Below are positions 42,126 to 53,800 of a stretch of DNA of 64,000 nucleotides, piece after piece (the stretch's first letter is position 1; every line of letters begins with the position of its first letter). The translations under genes and the position numbers were made by a program. This stretch comes from Chondrus crispus (Eukaryota; Rhodophyta; Florideophyceae; Gigartinales; Gigartinaceae): NCBI RefSeq assembly GCF_000350225.1, contig NW_005178587.1:309918-373917 (forward strand), given 5' to 3'. Under the pieces are notes generated by a model. That model made no database searches, had not been told where the DNA came from, and worked only from the letters and a program-made list of their open reading frames with translations.

Positions 42126-42890
42126 TGTGGTATATCGCCAAGTGTCCACTAGTGTACATACTGTACTCGAACACCCGATGGTGTATGACAAGGACCGCAT
42201 TGGTTAATTCCCAATTCGAAAGGTAGTTACCTTATCACCCGGTAAGTTGGGCAGCGCAATTCGCGTCCGTGTACGTACTGTACTCGAATCATACCGTCTA
42301 ATGTATGATACCGGCGTACTTCGCTGGCGCCCAAGTGCAGGACCGTTACTGCCCGACGTGTAGTCGTACCGTTACAGTCTGGCACTGTAAGAACGGGGAC
42401 TACAGTAGTAGATATAATAAAGTAGGGAAGGGGAAGGACTCGAGTGGATGATCGATCAAGGCAGTGGCATCATCTCGAGGGCCGACCCCTTTGTCCCTTG
42501 GTTTTGTGCCTAAGTCTTTTGCTTGACTACGTTTTCGTCTTCCCTTTTTGTACATCGAGTACAACGAAAAGTACTCCACCGCAGGGGTAACGCACGACGA
42601 GCGCTCCGCATAGCGCCCGGATTCGTCCTCCGTGACGGCGTCGCCTCCGCACGGCGTCGAGTTACCACGTCGAGGACGTCGATCTGCCTTTCGTGGCATC
42701 GTTTTGTCGAACCCACACCGTTCTACCAAAACCTCTACTAACCAGCTACCGAACTCCCTTCTGTCTTGTTTTGTGGTTCTTACTACACGTGTGCACGGCA
42801 CTCATCGCGTCTCGCACGCTTCCAACTACAGTACGACGTGTCGCAGCTCCCACCACCCGAAGCCGGTCGAGCGCGGCACGTTCTACTACA
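42126..42890 (+). repeat. 3' LTR of the inner chromovirus
   Basis: 765 bp, TGTGGTATATCGCC...TTCTACTACA, matching 30291-31055. The base after it (42891) returns directly to RNase H coding sequence of the outer element on the minus strand. Confidence 0.9.
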
Positions 42891-44250
42891 TCGACGGCGT
42901 CCCTACTCAGAGTGTCGGGCACTACGAGGGCGGATCCAGGCGCGTACTGTACTGCGAAGTCGTAGTCTTGCACTTCTACCATCCAGCGTGCCAGCCTTCC
43001 CCTTGGCTCCCGTAGACTCATTAACCACTTTAGCGAACAGTGGTCGGTCACAATTGCGACTCCCTTCTCCCCATGGAGGTACGGGCGCCATTTTCGAAAT
43101 GCGTGGACCACTGCCAAGCACTCCCTTTCTGTCACCGTAAACTTCCTCTCTAAATCTGACAGCTTGCGGCTTGTGAAGGCGATGGGCCGCCATTTTCGAT
43201 CGCCTTCCTGCTGCAACAATACCCCGCCGAGCCCGTATCCGCTAGCATCGGTCATGGCCCTTTTCGCAGCTCCCCTTCGCGGAGATGCCAAAAACTCTGG
43301 GTCACTGAGGACCTCCTTCAGGTCCTCCCAGGCTGTCCTCTGGCAGCTTCCCCATCTGCAGTCCCAGTCGTGTATGACTAGATGGGTCCCACGCTTCTTC
43401 TTGCGTTTGAAGCCCGTGCCTTTCAGGACTTCGTGCAGCGGCCTTGCGATCTTCGCGAAATGATCCACAAATTCGCTAAAATAGTTCACCAGTTCGAGGA
43501 AGCGCATCAGCTCCTCACCGTTTCCCGGCTCAACCAGGTCCCTAATCGCCCTCACGTGCGCAGCTGATGGTTGGATTCCGTCCTTGTTGATGCGGTGACC
43601 GAGGATCTCTGCTGTCCGTACACCGAACTGACACTTGGCGAATTTCAGACGGGCGCCGGCGTCGAGGAACCGGCGCACGACGGACTCCAACGATTGAAGG
43701 TGGGCCTCCCCGGACTCAGTCCCCGAACTTACGTCATCCATAAAAGCCCATACGCCCCTGCCTTTTTGATCTCCAAGGATGACGTTGATGATCCTTTAGA
43801 AGGCGGCCGGTGAGTTCGTTATTCCTTGGGGGAGTCTAAGATATCGTAGGAGCCCCAGGACCGTCCGCACAGCAGTGTAGTCCTTAGACCCCTCCTCTAG
43901 CCCGATCTGAAAAGAAACATCCTTGAAGTCGATTGTGGAGGATACTCGCTTGCCGCCCATCCAGTCCAGGGTGGCGCGAACGTCCTCCATGGGGTAGTTG
44001 TCCGTGATGGTTAATGAGTTCAATCCCCTAAAGTCTGATGTGACTCGCGTTGAACCGTTTTTTTGACGAACACGTTACAGGCTGCCCATGGAGACGTAAC
44101 GCGCTCCACAACCCCGAGCTACAGTAGCCTCTTCATGGCCTGCCGCTCGACTTTCTCTTCCTTCTGCGAGCGCCTCCGAACCGGGCAGCAAACGGGTCGC
44201 GCATCGGGAACCAGTTCGATCTTGTGCTTTACCCCCTTGATGCGCCCGAG
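42891..44250 (-). pseudogene. Reverse transcriptase and RNase H of the outer gypsy element, broken
   Basis: RNase H and the RT thumb are in one frame (42891-43741): RAMTDASGYGLGG holds an RNase H Asp, and DHCSLKWL and VVPDTLSRDAVD follow. The RT active site reads AFMDD near 43740, a variant of the usual YVDD/YLDD. Upstream, STIDFKDVSFQIGL and LRLPQGITNSPAAF are in another frame (43796-44023), and motifs before 44050 are again shifted. Reading stops at the inner LTR, right after the RNase H end. Confidence 0.75.
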
Positions 44251-44286
44251 TCCCTTGAATACCGCCCTCTGTCTCCACAACATCTC

Positions 44287-44811
44287 TCAAAGCCGCTCTT
44301 GCATCTGCTTTGAAGGGTGGAACTCCGACAAGTCTATGTCCGAGATCGCGTCGTCGACTTCCGCATCGAGGACCGCTGCAGCGAGTTCCGACTGCGGCCC
44401 ATTGGTATCCTCTCTGCGTACCCTTCCCCGAATTCGTCGCCCTTGAACCCATATATTCGCCTTGTCTGTAGCGAGATTGAGGTCCAGGCCATGTTTCCTC
44501 CAAAAGTGGGAGCCCATGAGCACGGTGCTCGGGAGGCTACCAGCGACGCGCACCGGCTCACAAAATTCAGTTCCCCACATTGAGAAGCGCAGAACCCCGC
44601 GCCCACAGACCGCCATCTCATATCCGTCAGCAGCCCTTGCGGAGCACTTATCCGCTTTCCACGTGCCGCCGACTGACTGGAACCAGTCCCGGTCAACCCA
44701 TATCGATCGGGCACCGGTGTCCAGGGGCACCCACAATGTGCGGCCCCGCACGGTCAGGGCAACCGTTCCGCCCTCTGGTCCCCCGGTCTGCCCACCTGTA
44801 CACCTGCACAC
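44287..44811 (-). pseudogene. Protease region of the outer gypsy element
   Basis: A 174-codon frame contains VPLDTGARSIWVD, the retroviral-type aspartic protease signature (DTG), and a downstream STVLMGSHFW hydrophobic-Gly block typical of the flap/C-terminal part. It lies between Gag and RT as expected. The RT follows in other frames. Confidence 0.7.
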
Positions 44812-44849
44812 GCGCTCAGTTGTCTTTCAAGCATTCCGGGGTAAGCTGC

Positions 44850-46169
44850 CTAGTTTTTTCGGGGCGGCCGCTCTTCGGTCCTCCTTCCGCCCCGCGTCCC
44901 TTCCCCCTGTGACGTCCGTGCGGGTTCCTCTCTGTCCCTTCTCTTCTTCCGACAATGACGTGCGATGTGCCCCTTTTCGCTACAGTAGTAGCAGGTGGCA
45001 GAGGTGAACCTCTCGTCTGTAGAGGTAATCGGGGGAGTCGGGCGAGGAGGTGGGTCGACGTTGGCGACGAGCTCCTCACCCTGACCTGCTCCTTCATCCG
45101 TCTGCCGGACACGTTCGATTCGGTACCTACCCCTTCCGATGTCTGGGGTGGTAGAGGCGGACATCATGGCAACCCTACCGGTTACTTCATCAAACGAGCC
45201 AGGGACTGAAATGGCCAAGTCTTGCAGGCTTGGCGGCAAAGACTGAATAAATCGGTCCAGCATTGTATCGTCCGACACCGGCTCGGGAAGGGCTAGCGTA
45301 GCCGCCCGCACTCGGTGCGCAAAATGGTTAAGAGTTTCCCTACCCTCGCGCAATGCCAATTAGTTAAACCTGGTCCTCATTTGGCGCTGATGGCTTCCAT
45401 TGCACAACCGCTCTTTTGCCAAGCTCCAGAGCTCATCTGCATCACAGTCAAGGTTTGACGACGCGATACCCTCGAAGATGGAAAGGGCAGTTCCCGTGAA
45501 AGCGCAGGCGAGTAGGCGGCGATGGAGTTTGCGCCGCACCGGAAAATCTTGAGTGAGGCGTCTCCACGCCCTCCGTGCTGCGAAGAAATTCTTATCCCCT
45601 GCGACTGAGATGCGTACCGGTTCAAGGGACTTGTCATAAGTCTTAAACGCAGTGCCGGGCTTCAGAAGGTCGCTGCCATCAATGGATACGACGGATAGCC
45701 CTCTTGTCGAAGCAGGAGATGTTTCTCCTTGTTCAGCCTTGCCTGGTGGTGGGCGTGCCGACGCCAGTCGCGCCGGAGGCGCTGGCCCTCCCGGTAGTTC
45801 CGCAGCCTCCAGAAAGCTTTGCTGGAAACCGCGTACCTTGGCACCTCCTTTGGCCGAACTCGTCTCCACAAGGACTCCCAGATCTCCTACCGCGTCGCCA
45901 ATGGCCCTTATCGCCCGGGTATTCTGCTGCAGATTCACGAGGATGGCCTCCATCACTTCCTTCATGGACTGCAGTGGTTCCGATGGGGCGAGACCGCCAG
46001 CTCTCAATTCCATTTTGCGGTAGCCCCCTTCGGCTGTCGGCTCCCTCAGATTTTCCCCCTCGTCACTGGTAGTCATTCGAGCAAATTGCTCTTCCCTTTC
46101 CTGTTGTTTCGTCGCCATGCTTCCGGGTCCTGTTCCAATTTTCTTCACTGGTGCACTCATCGTAAACAC
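44850..46169 (-). pseudogene. Gag of the outer gypsy element with one in-frame stop
   Basis: The ATG at 46167-46169 is 71 bp after the 5' LTR. The first 269 codons end at a TAA (45360-45362) and the same frame continues for 169 codons to 44850. The second part has capsid-like sequence and a CCHC knuckle, CYYCSEKGHIARHC. Removing the stop would give about 439 residues. The tract 46225-46240 just after the LTR contains a palindrome TAACAAATTTGTTA and lacks the usual TGG primer-binding start. Confidence 0.7.
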
Positions 46170-46240
46170 GGCCCTTGTTCCTTGTCCCTGTCAATCCAGA
46201 CCTGAACACCGAGATGTGGTATTCACTAACAAATTTGTTA

Positions 46241-46875
46241 TGTTGCGGCTAGCCCAAGCCGCATACCTCACCGACCGAGAGCGCAAAAGGCCCTCGTGAT
46301 AACCTCTAGTTTACCTTTGCGTTTCCACTTGCTCCCTCGATACCTACATTTCTCACCAGCGATCTCTATCTCATAGTCTTGGTGAATGCCGAGCGGGTCT
46401 CGGATGGCATGCTGTCGGCAGTGTCGGCATGGAATCGATCCCGTTGGCCCGTTGCCGACGACTTCGAAGCCGCCACCCAGGGCGTACCCTTCGCGCTCCC
46501 CCTGTCGTCCTCCCGATTCCCTCCTGCGTCCTGCCTCGCCGTTCGCATACCTGGCTTTCCTCTCGCGCCTGCAGTGCTCCTCACTCCTGCGTCCGACCGC
46601 ACCCGCGTGTTCCGAACGTTCTCCTGCAGCCTGCGACCACAGCGCCCATGCGCGCGGCGCTCCTACTTCCAGCCGTCTCTCCCCGCCGCTTCGCTCTCTC
46701 CAACGGTCCCGGTCTCGCCTACACCCGCCGGACGGCTTTCCCGCCCGCCACTGTCGGTCAGCGGCGGGCAGCCAAAAAGTGCGCGCACAGTTTGGGTGAT
46801 TCGATCCTGGGATCTAGGCGCATGTCCACGCAGCTGCCACGTGTGGCGTAGAAACCTGATATCCGACGCGCAACA
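46241..46875 (-). repeat. 5' LTR of the outer gypsy element
   Basis: 635 bp, TGTTGCGGCTAGCC...GACGCGCAACA, the partner of 28500-29133. Read on the minus strand it is the promoter-side LTR. Confidence 0.9.
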
Positions 46876-48712
46876 ATAGTGTAATCTGAAAGCATCAAGA
46901 CCCGGCTGGGATATGCAAGTAACCTTGCTGTGCTGCGCTGGACCTCGCTGTCAACGTACACACGGGTTACAAGTGTAATACGCCAGCGCACACACTATAC
47001 GTTGTCCTTGCTGTAATTTTAGGGTACTCTCTGCCTAACACGCAGTTTTATTGGTAGTTGTGTATTTTTTGCTGAGCTGTATAGGTTTTCACCCGAGCTA
47101 CTAAGCCACGGTTTCCTGTACCAGCTTAGATTTTTGAACTCTATAAAAGGTCAACTTGTGGTGGGCTTGGAGGACTAACCTCACCCATTACCAACCGAAC
47201 ATCAACGATTATCAACGAGAAGTATTTCCTCAGAACGAACTAGCCGATCTAGTGTTCACCTCGGACAGGCTGTCCCCCACGCCCATCGGGGGTACCTTCG
47301 GACATCGGCGAGTCGGTGTCCAATCCGAGTTTCATTTTAAAGGGGTGCTCCCGACGAGCACCTATCAAGCTATCTAGTCAGCTTCACAGTGTAACAGCTG
47401 TGAGACGGGGTTTTTGGCACATTACGCAATCGATTAAAACCCGATTAAGTTCCTGTCTGTCTTTACGTACCTGTGGGCTGGATTGCAAGGTACTAGTTGT
47501 CTGTTGAAGTACCTGTGGGCTAGAGTGCCAGGTACAATTTGTCTCTGTTCAATACATGTGGACTGGAGTGCCAGGTATCTGAACGTGCTCTAGCACCGAG
47601 TTATTACACTTCTAGGGTGCGTTGCCTGTGTACCAAGATCTCTTGCTCGACTCGTCGCTCTCCCACCGGTCTCTTGGAGGCGGATATCAACGTCGCTCGA
47701 AAGAGCGGGTGGAGTGGCCAGGGCCTGAGGTGGACGGGAAGGATGGCGAGCTAGGAGCAAAAACGCTCTTTTTCCTCACTGTTTTTCTGCTGATTGCTGT
47801 TGGCTCGGTAGCAAGTGGCGAACTGTCTTTAAGTCGCATTGTTTGGATTGGGTCTTGCCAGTGGTAGTGAAGCTTTAAAACGGTTTCGTGCTACGTTCCT
47901 GCAAGAGACCAGTCTGAGGTTAAAGGCTGTTGTGCAGTTTACTGTATAGCCTCTCTAAGGAAGTCTCGTAAGGATCAGAAAGCTCCTTTCTCTGAGAACG
48001 CAGAGAAGGGTAGAACGCAGAAATCGTATCCTGACCCGGACGGTATCCAGGCGTCAGAAGTCGGACCTCAACTACCTGCAGGGGCTGCAGGCGTCGGGAG
48101 TCGGACTCCAAAGAACCTACCTGCAGGCGCCAAGGGTCGGACCCGAACAAGTGAACAAGGAAGTCGCTGATCGACTTCAGACTGCCACTGATCTGCCTTC
48201 GTCGTCCAACCTGGTCTTCTCCGTCTTTGACAGAAAAGAAGCAAAATGGCTTCCCAGTAGCAGGCTTCTCCGTCGGATCGGGCCTTGCTCTGCCACGCGG
48301 TGGACATGGCGAGGTGAGTGGGAGGGAGGAGCTGCGGGCAGCGAGAGAGAGATGAAGAATGCAAAGCAGCCGCGGGGGCGAAAAGGGTTTTCGGTCACCA
48401 AGTACAAAGCACCCAAAGTAATTGGCTCCCACTGCAATTAAAAACCCCGTGTCCACATGTGCCTGTTGTCATCCGCTACTAAATACAAATCACTACAAGT
48501 AGTTGCCCTCCCCGCAAGTACAAACGCCCCGGTGTCCACGTGTGCGATGTGTCAGCGGTTACTCCGATCATTGTGGTGATTCCTTGATATGGAAGGAATA
48601 GACCATTCACGCAAATTCTCTCGGACAGCCCAAAGAGCCAAATAACTACTGAGAAGACAACTATTTTTGACGTATCACAAATTAATAAATAAATCACACA
48701 CTAACTGTAAAT
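46876..48712. other. Intergenic region with TATA box, hairpins and short repeats
   Basis: No supported gene. A TATAAAAGG box lies at about 47141-47149. Hairpin-forming stretches follow, for example GTGCTCCCGACGAGCAC near 47345 and CACAGTGTAACAGCTGTG near 47387. A three-unit repeat is at 47468-47580. A roughly 35-bp motif CCCGTGTCCACATGTGYS...GTCATCCGCTACT near 48444 recurs about 80 bp later. A hairpin ATTCCTT...AAGGAAT is near 48580. This could be the untranslated part of an unrecognised element. Confidence 0.4.
47468..47580. repeat. Tandem repeat, 42-43 bp unit, about 2.7 copies
   Basis: Units start at 47468, 47510 and 47553. Each reads TACCTGTGGGCTGGAGTGCCAGGTAC-like with a spacer. Each unit has GTACCT at one end and AGGTAC at the other and could fold into a small hairpin. 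Confidence 0.65.
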
Positions 48713-49180
48713 ATGGTCGACCGTTTCGACAAGAAACCCGCGAATCGCCAATACGTGGTCAATTCCTGGACTTCGATTGAATTTGAAAGAGCAGCATCTC
48801 AACCTGTAACGCCCAGTTCATTTGATAAAAGACCGGGCCACATCGTAATGACAGAGGTCAACGCCTTTCAAAAATTCAGAACTGGTTCTTCCCGCCCTCA
48901 TCCCGCCCCCTTCCGCTCCGCCTTCTACACCTACAGTGTCAAGCTCCCCTTCCCCGCCTTGCCACTCCAATCCCACACACGCCACTTTTATACCTACACA
49001 ACTCCACGCCCACTTCCACTCCTTTCCATCCTATCTCCCTGTCCTCCATCGTCTCTCTCCCACTCTGCACTAGTTTCTCTCCATCTGCTCTGCCACTTTT
49101 ACCCCTCTTGCCCCACCCCCGCTTCCTCCGCCGCGTGCCCCTCTCGCCTGCCATTTCCTATCATTATCGCACAGTGCACT

Positions 49181-50461
49181 ATGGCCTGCTTCTCATCTCA
49201 CGATGCAGCACAAGCCCTGCAACTCCTCGCCAATGCGTCAATTGATCGCCGTAATGAGCTCGAGGCGTTCGAGGACGAGCGCCCAGAGGACAGTGATGAG
49301 GATAATGGGACTGATGCGCCAATATTTGACGGTTTCTACGATGAGGGGGGTGCGAAGGCCATTGTGGAGATGACCAACTTCAACCCGGCCCAATTCATCG
49401 GCATTTGGGCTGGGTTTGAGGCGTTGGTCCTTGCAAACTACAACGTCGGTCGTGGGCTCAAATGCGCGCAGAAGCCTAAAGATGTGCTATTCATGGTATT
49501 GGCGGTTCTTAAGTACGGGGGTACGTGGGATTTTTTGGCGAGGATGTTTGGGCAGAAAACGTCCGCGTTTGAGCGAATGGTGCTTCGGTTTATACAGCTC
49601 TTATCTGAACCTTTATATGAGCACTACGTCTCAAACCAGACGAAGAGATGGACCATGAAGGAACTGAAGACAAATGGGCATGTGTTTAAAAATTATCCCA
49701 TGGCAAGGTACGCCACGGATGTGACGTTCCAGCCTGCTTTCAGGCCGTCAGGCAGTGTCGAGGAGGGAAAGCGGTATTACAGTGGTAAACACAAGTTGTA
49801 TGGATACAAGGTTGAAGTCTCAGTTACCCCAAATGGTTTCGCTGTCGGTGCGAGCATGCACGAGCCTGGGTCCGTTTCTGATCTCGTCATTTTCCAGGAA
49901 ATTCAATGGTTTCACCGCGGCACCCAGCGCAAAAGGAGTGATGAAATGGACATTGCGGACAACGGCCCGCTTGCAGAGAGCTACCCGAAGCAGTTGGCAG
50001 TGCTAGCTGATAAAGGCTATCAAGGCGCTGGGGAGTTTTGTAGAATTATTCATCCCAAGCGCAAACCACAAGGCTTGTGTTTGTCTCCCGCGGATGTTTT
50101 GACAAACAAGTTTATATCTAGTGACCGCATTTTGGTAGAGAACTATTTCGGACGTTTATGCGGGCTTTGGAATGTGTTAGGATCGAAATGGAACTGGTCC
50201 GAGATTAATTATGACCCCATATTTCGTCTATGTCTAGGGCTGACGAACTTCCACATACGCTGGAAGCCGCTGCGGGATGACGACGTGCAGTTATACCATC
50301 AGCTTACAAGCAGGTGGTATCACATTGGGAATTCTCAACTCGAACGACGCCGAAGGATACAGAAGCGCTATCGTCAGAGACGAGCGGACTTCGTGCAACG
50401 CCAATTTCGTGCAGAGGGGGTGAGGGAGATGTTTGGGAGACAGCCAAGCGAAAGTATGTAG
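49181..50461 (+). CDS. Harbinger/ISL2EU-like DDE transposase
   Basis: From the ATG at 49181 the product is 426 residues. The DDE core is visible as YATDVTF (Asp near residue 178), LADKGYQGA (Asp near 276) and VENYFGRL (Glu near 319), the layout of DDE_Tnp_4-type nucleases in PIF/Harbinger and ISL2EU elements. The N-terminal 60 residues are acidic and the C terminus is Arg-rich. The frame stays open upstream to 48713, but that part is a Pro/Ser-rich, C/T-rich leader and is probably untranslated. No second Myb-like ORF and no TIRs were found. The frame is intact. Confidence 0.75.
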   Translation: MACFSSHDAAQALQLLANASIDRRNELEAFEDERPEDSDEDNGTDAPIFDGFYDEGGAKAIVEMTNFNPAQFIGIWAGFEALVLANYNVGRGLKCAQKPKDVLFMVLAVLKYGGTWDFLARMFGQKTSAFERMVLRFIQLLSEPLYEHYVSNQTKRWTMKELKTNGHVFKNYPMARYATDVTFQPAFRPSGSVEEGKRYYSGKHKLYGYKVEVSVTPNGFAVGASMHEPGSVSDLVIFQEIQWFHRGTQRKRSDEMDIADNGPLAESYPKQLAVLADKGYQGAGEFCRIIHPKRKPQGLCLSPADVLTNKFISSDRILVENYFGRLCGLWNVLGSKWNWSEINYDPIFRLCLGLTNFHIRWKPLRDDDVQLYHQLTSRWYHIGNSQLERRRRIQKRYRQRRADFVQRQFRAEGVREMFGRQPSESM

Positions 50462-50561
50462 GGACAGCAGAAAGATACTGTACTATCGTAAAAGTATCAT
50501 TTTTGCTCTCGATTTTTATGCATTGCTGTAGAGGGCGTTGAGTCGGCTGTTGGAGTCCACT

Positions 50562-50826
50562 TGTGAGATATTTTTAGGGAAAAATTGCATTTTACTGTAG
50601 AGGGAGATTTTATTCTGTAGTCCGAGATTTTATTTGAATTTTAGAGAAGCGCACGCGGACGGCCCGGCGGAATCCGGGCCGGATGCGTGGACGCTTCTGG
50701 AAGGAATTTCGTAGAAATAAAAGAGAGAGGGTGACGGGCGCTGCGGGGAAGGGGGGACGACTCGGCCAACCCTCACGACGGAACGGCACGCTCCCCAAAA
50801 CCGCCTCCCCCATTTCACCGACAACA
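50562..50826 (+). repeat. 5' LTR of the young gypsy element
   Basis: TGTGAGATATTTTTAGGG...CACCGACAACA, 265 bp. TGGTACTCTTGTGGAGGG follows immediately, a likely primer-binding site. The last base of the LTR is also the A of the gag-pol start codon. Confidence 0.9.
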
Positions 50827-53800
50827 TGGTACTCTTGTGGAGGGCCGACGCAGACACAAGTGCGGGCCCTAACCCTGTTACCTACGATGGGTCGAACGGG
50901 TCAGATGTTTCCAAGTTTCTGTTCGTATACGAGAACATCATTATGCGCGGCAAGCCTGACGAGGAGAAGGCAGGAGCTATCCTATGCCACCTTGAGGGTG
51001 CCGCGTTCGACTATTACTATGAAACGTATAGTCATAATGGGAGTCTGACCGAGGCCGCCAGTAACTGGGACGGTGTGAAGAGCGCCCTGTCTGACCGTTT
51101 TACGGAGGCACCTAGGCCAGAAGAAAACATCCAGAAGGCTATGAGTTGCCGACTGGATGGTAAGAACTTGCTTACTTCGATGGATGAAATGGACAAGCTC
51201 TACAGAAGGGCTGGTTTCAACGACGAGGCAAAGTACGGCTTGCTTCGCAATGCCGTAATGGCACATTTGGATGTTGCTCAGTTCGCGATCTATCGTTCTC
51301 CGACGACGTACGAAGAACTGATGAAGACCGTGAAGGACTTTGCTGCAGGCCGTGACGCCTTCAAGGCGGCGAAAACTGCTGCGCAGTCCGTTGAACCTGT
51401 GACGCCCAAGCGCGTACTGGTGCGTTCTGATGTGGATCCTCGACAGGAAAAGCTGGAGAACAAGGTTGACGCCATCACCAACCAGCTGGCGGAACTGTCA
51501 CTGATGATGAAGAAACGACAGACGCCAGGGGACAGTGATACGAGTTGGACATGTTCCTATTGCAAGGAACTAGGGCATTCAGCGACTCGTTGTCGTTCCA
51601 ACCCACACCGTGATACTCGTTGCCCAACGTGTGGGAAGATTGGACACACGACGGAGACTTGCTGGTCCCGCTTTGCTAGAAAGAATGTGGCTCATGCACG
51701 TCCTCAAGGTAACGCTGGCGCAGGAAGCGCTTATGGCCCCAAAGCAGGCGGTTCTGCCAACGACGCCGGTGACAAGGCCACCAGAGACTCGAAGCAAGTC
51801 ACGGTCATAACTGAGACCACCAAGGGAGAATTGGTGGCAGCTACGAAACGCAACGCCGAAGGAGAGGCCTTGCCGAAGCAGTCGAAGAACCGTGAAGATG
51901 TTTCGATCCCGAGGCTGCTGAATCCCACTCCAGTAGCTCCTAGGGGAACTCTCCCCTGGAATGAGCCGCTGAGAGTGCCGAGAGTGAAGCCTGCACGCCA
52001 GAAGAAGAAGAATGTTTCAAAGAAGGCGGCACTCCAGGAGCACGTCGGCAAGTACAACGTCGTGTCAGAGCTGGCGAATGCGCCGTCTGGTCTAACACTT
52101 GGACAACTTGTCCGTGGAGACGCTGAAGGAGCAAGGAAGGAGATGAAGCGCCTTCTATCCAGGAGATTAGGGCGTTCTCGCGGGTTTGCGGGCCACACGG
52201 ATGTCTTCCCGAGGCGTCTTCGGGTAGTTACTGTTCAAGTTTATGGAACTGATGCTCAAGCACTATTGGATTCGGGTGCGGTGCCGAACATCATGTCGCC
52301 GCACCTCATGAGGAGACTTTCTCTGACGCCAGAGAGTACGAAGAAACACATCACTGTGGCAGATGGGAAGAGCTCCCCTTGTGTTGGATCACTGCGCCAG
52401 GTCCCCGTCTCGTTTGGGGGACTGGTGAGCATGATGGACTTCCTTGTCGTTACGGGAACACCGTACGACGTCATCGTGGGGATGCCGTCGTTAGAGGAGC
52501 TCCAAACGTGCATTGATTTGGGGCAACAGCATGTCCAAGTAACTGTGGGTGATGAGACGATTCGACTAAGTCTTGAGATGGATGAAAACCATAAGAAGCC
52601 TGGATCCGCTACCGACAATGAGGACTTCACGTCAGACTCGGGGGCCGTGCCGGCTGACTCGACTGACACGGATGAAGACTTCGTCCTTTCGCTGCGTGAA
52701 AGGGTGCCGTTTGAACCAGACCTTGCCTGGGCGGGAGCAGTCACTGAGGACGAAGATCCTCATGCTGGACTTCCGGACCTAGCTGGGGAAGGCTCAGAGT
52801 ACGAGCCGGCGGATGAGAAAGAGAAGAGAGATGAGAAGGAGGAACTTCTCATGTCTAAGCTGAGCCATATCAGCAGAGAGAACGCCGACCGCATAATATG
52901 TTCTATCAAGAGTATGGGAATAGCTGCATGGTCTTTGGACGACCTCAGGCCGGCAGATGTCCCTGTGTCACATTCTTTTGAGTTAAATGACGACAGACCC
53001 ATTTCGCACGCCGTTCGGAGGCTCCCTCCGAGACACAACGCGGTAGTGCGCGAGGAGATCGAGAAGATGCAGAAGGCAGGGATCATTACCCCCTCTGTAG
53101 CTCCTTGGTCGTTTCCGGTCGTCATCGCAACGAAGAAGGACGGGAAACCTCGCTTCTGTGTTGACTACCGCGCGCTTAACCGGGTGATGAAGGCCGACAA
53201 GTGGCCGTTGCCCAAAATGGAAGAGATATTCGACGACCTTGAAGGAAGCAAAGTGTTCACTACCCTGGACTTGTTCTCTGGTTATTGGCAAGTGCGGATG
53301 GCTTCATGGTGCAAAGAACAGACGACGTTTGTCTGTCGGTACGGGACGTTTCAATTTGAAGTGATGCCATTCGGGCTCATGAACGCTCCTTCAACATTTC
53401 AAAGGATGATGGATGGCGTATTCAGAGACCTGCCATTCGTCCGAGTATACCTTGATGACGTGGTTATCTTTTCAAAGTCCTTGGACGTCCATGTTGACCA
53501 TTTAATTGAAGTGTTCGAGCTGATTGCTCGCAGTGGATTGAAGTTGAAGCTTGCGAAGTGTTCCTTCGCGCAATCACAGACCAGGCTATTGGGGCACGTC
53601 ATCGGAAAGAAGGGGATTGAGGTGGATCCAGAGAAGACATCGATCATTTGGGACACCCCCGAGCCGCGCACCAAGACGGAGTTACGAAGCTTCCTTGGGC
53701 TAGCGGGGTATTACCGCCGATTCATCCCTAAGTTCGCAGAAGTCTCTGCATCGTTGCATGCTGCTACTTCTACCAAAGTCGAATTTGAATTTACGGAAGA

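Larger units (their letters stand above)
30291..42890 (+). mobile_element. Inner Ty3/gypsy chromovirus with antisense gene (plus strand)
   Basis: Two 765-bp LTRs (30291-31055, 42126-42890; TG...CA) differ at roughly 18 positions by eye. Between them lie gag, protease-RT-RNase H-integrase, a chromodomain, an internal polypurine tract, an antisense coding region, and the 3' polypurine tract. The flanking 5-mers (GTGGG left, TCGAC right) do not match. The element sits inside the outer gypsy element with about 160 codons of the host element missing at the junction. Confidence 0.85.
28500..46875 (-). mobile_element. Outer Ty3/gypsy retrotransposon (minus strand), split by an inner element
   Basis: LTRs at 46241-46875 (5') and 28500-29133 (3') flank a gag-protease-RT-RNase H-integrase order read right to left. 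The coding region is interrupted at 30291-42890 by a second LTR retrotransposon. The left flank GTAG and right flank ATAG are an imperfect candidate target duplication. The 3' LTR sits one base from the pogo right end. Several internal stops and frame changes show it is inactive. Confidence 0.85.

Noticed and set aside
48713-49180. N-terminal extension of the Harbinger-like transposase
   Set aside because: Pro/Ser-rich, C/T-rich leader sequence; the internal ATG at 49181 starts the recognisable protein.
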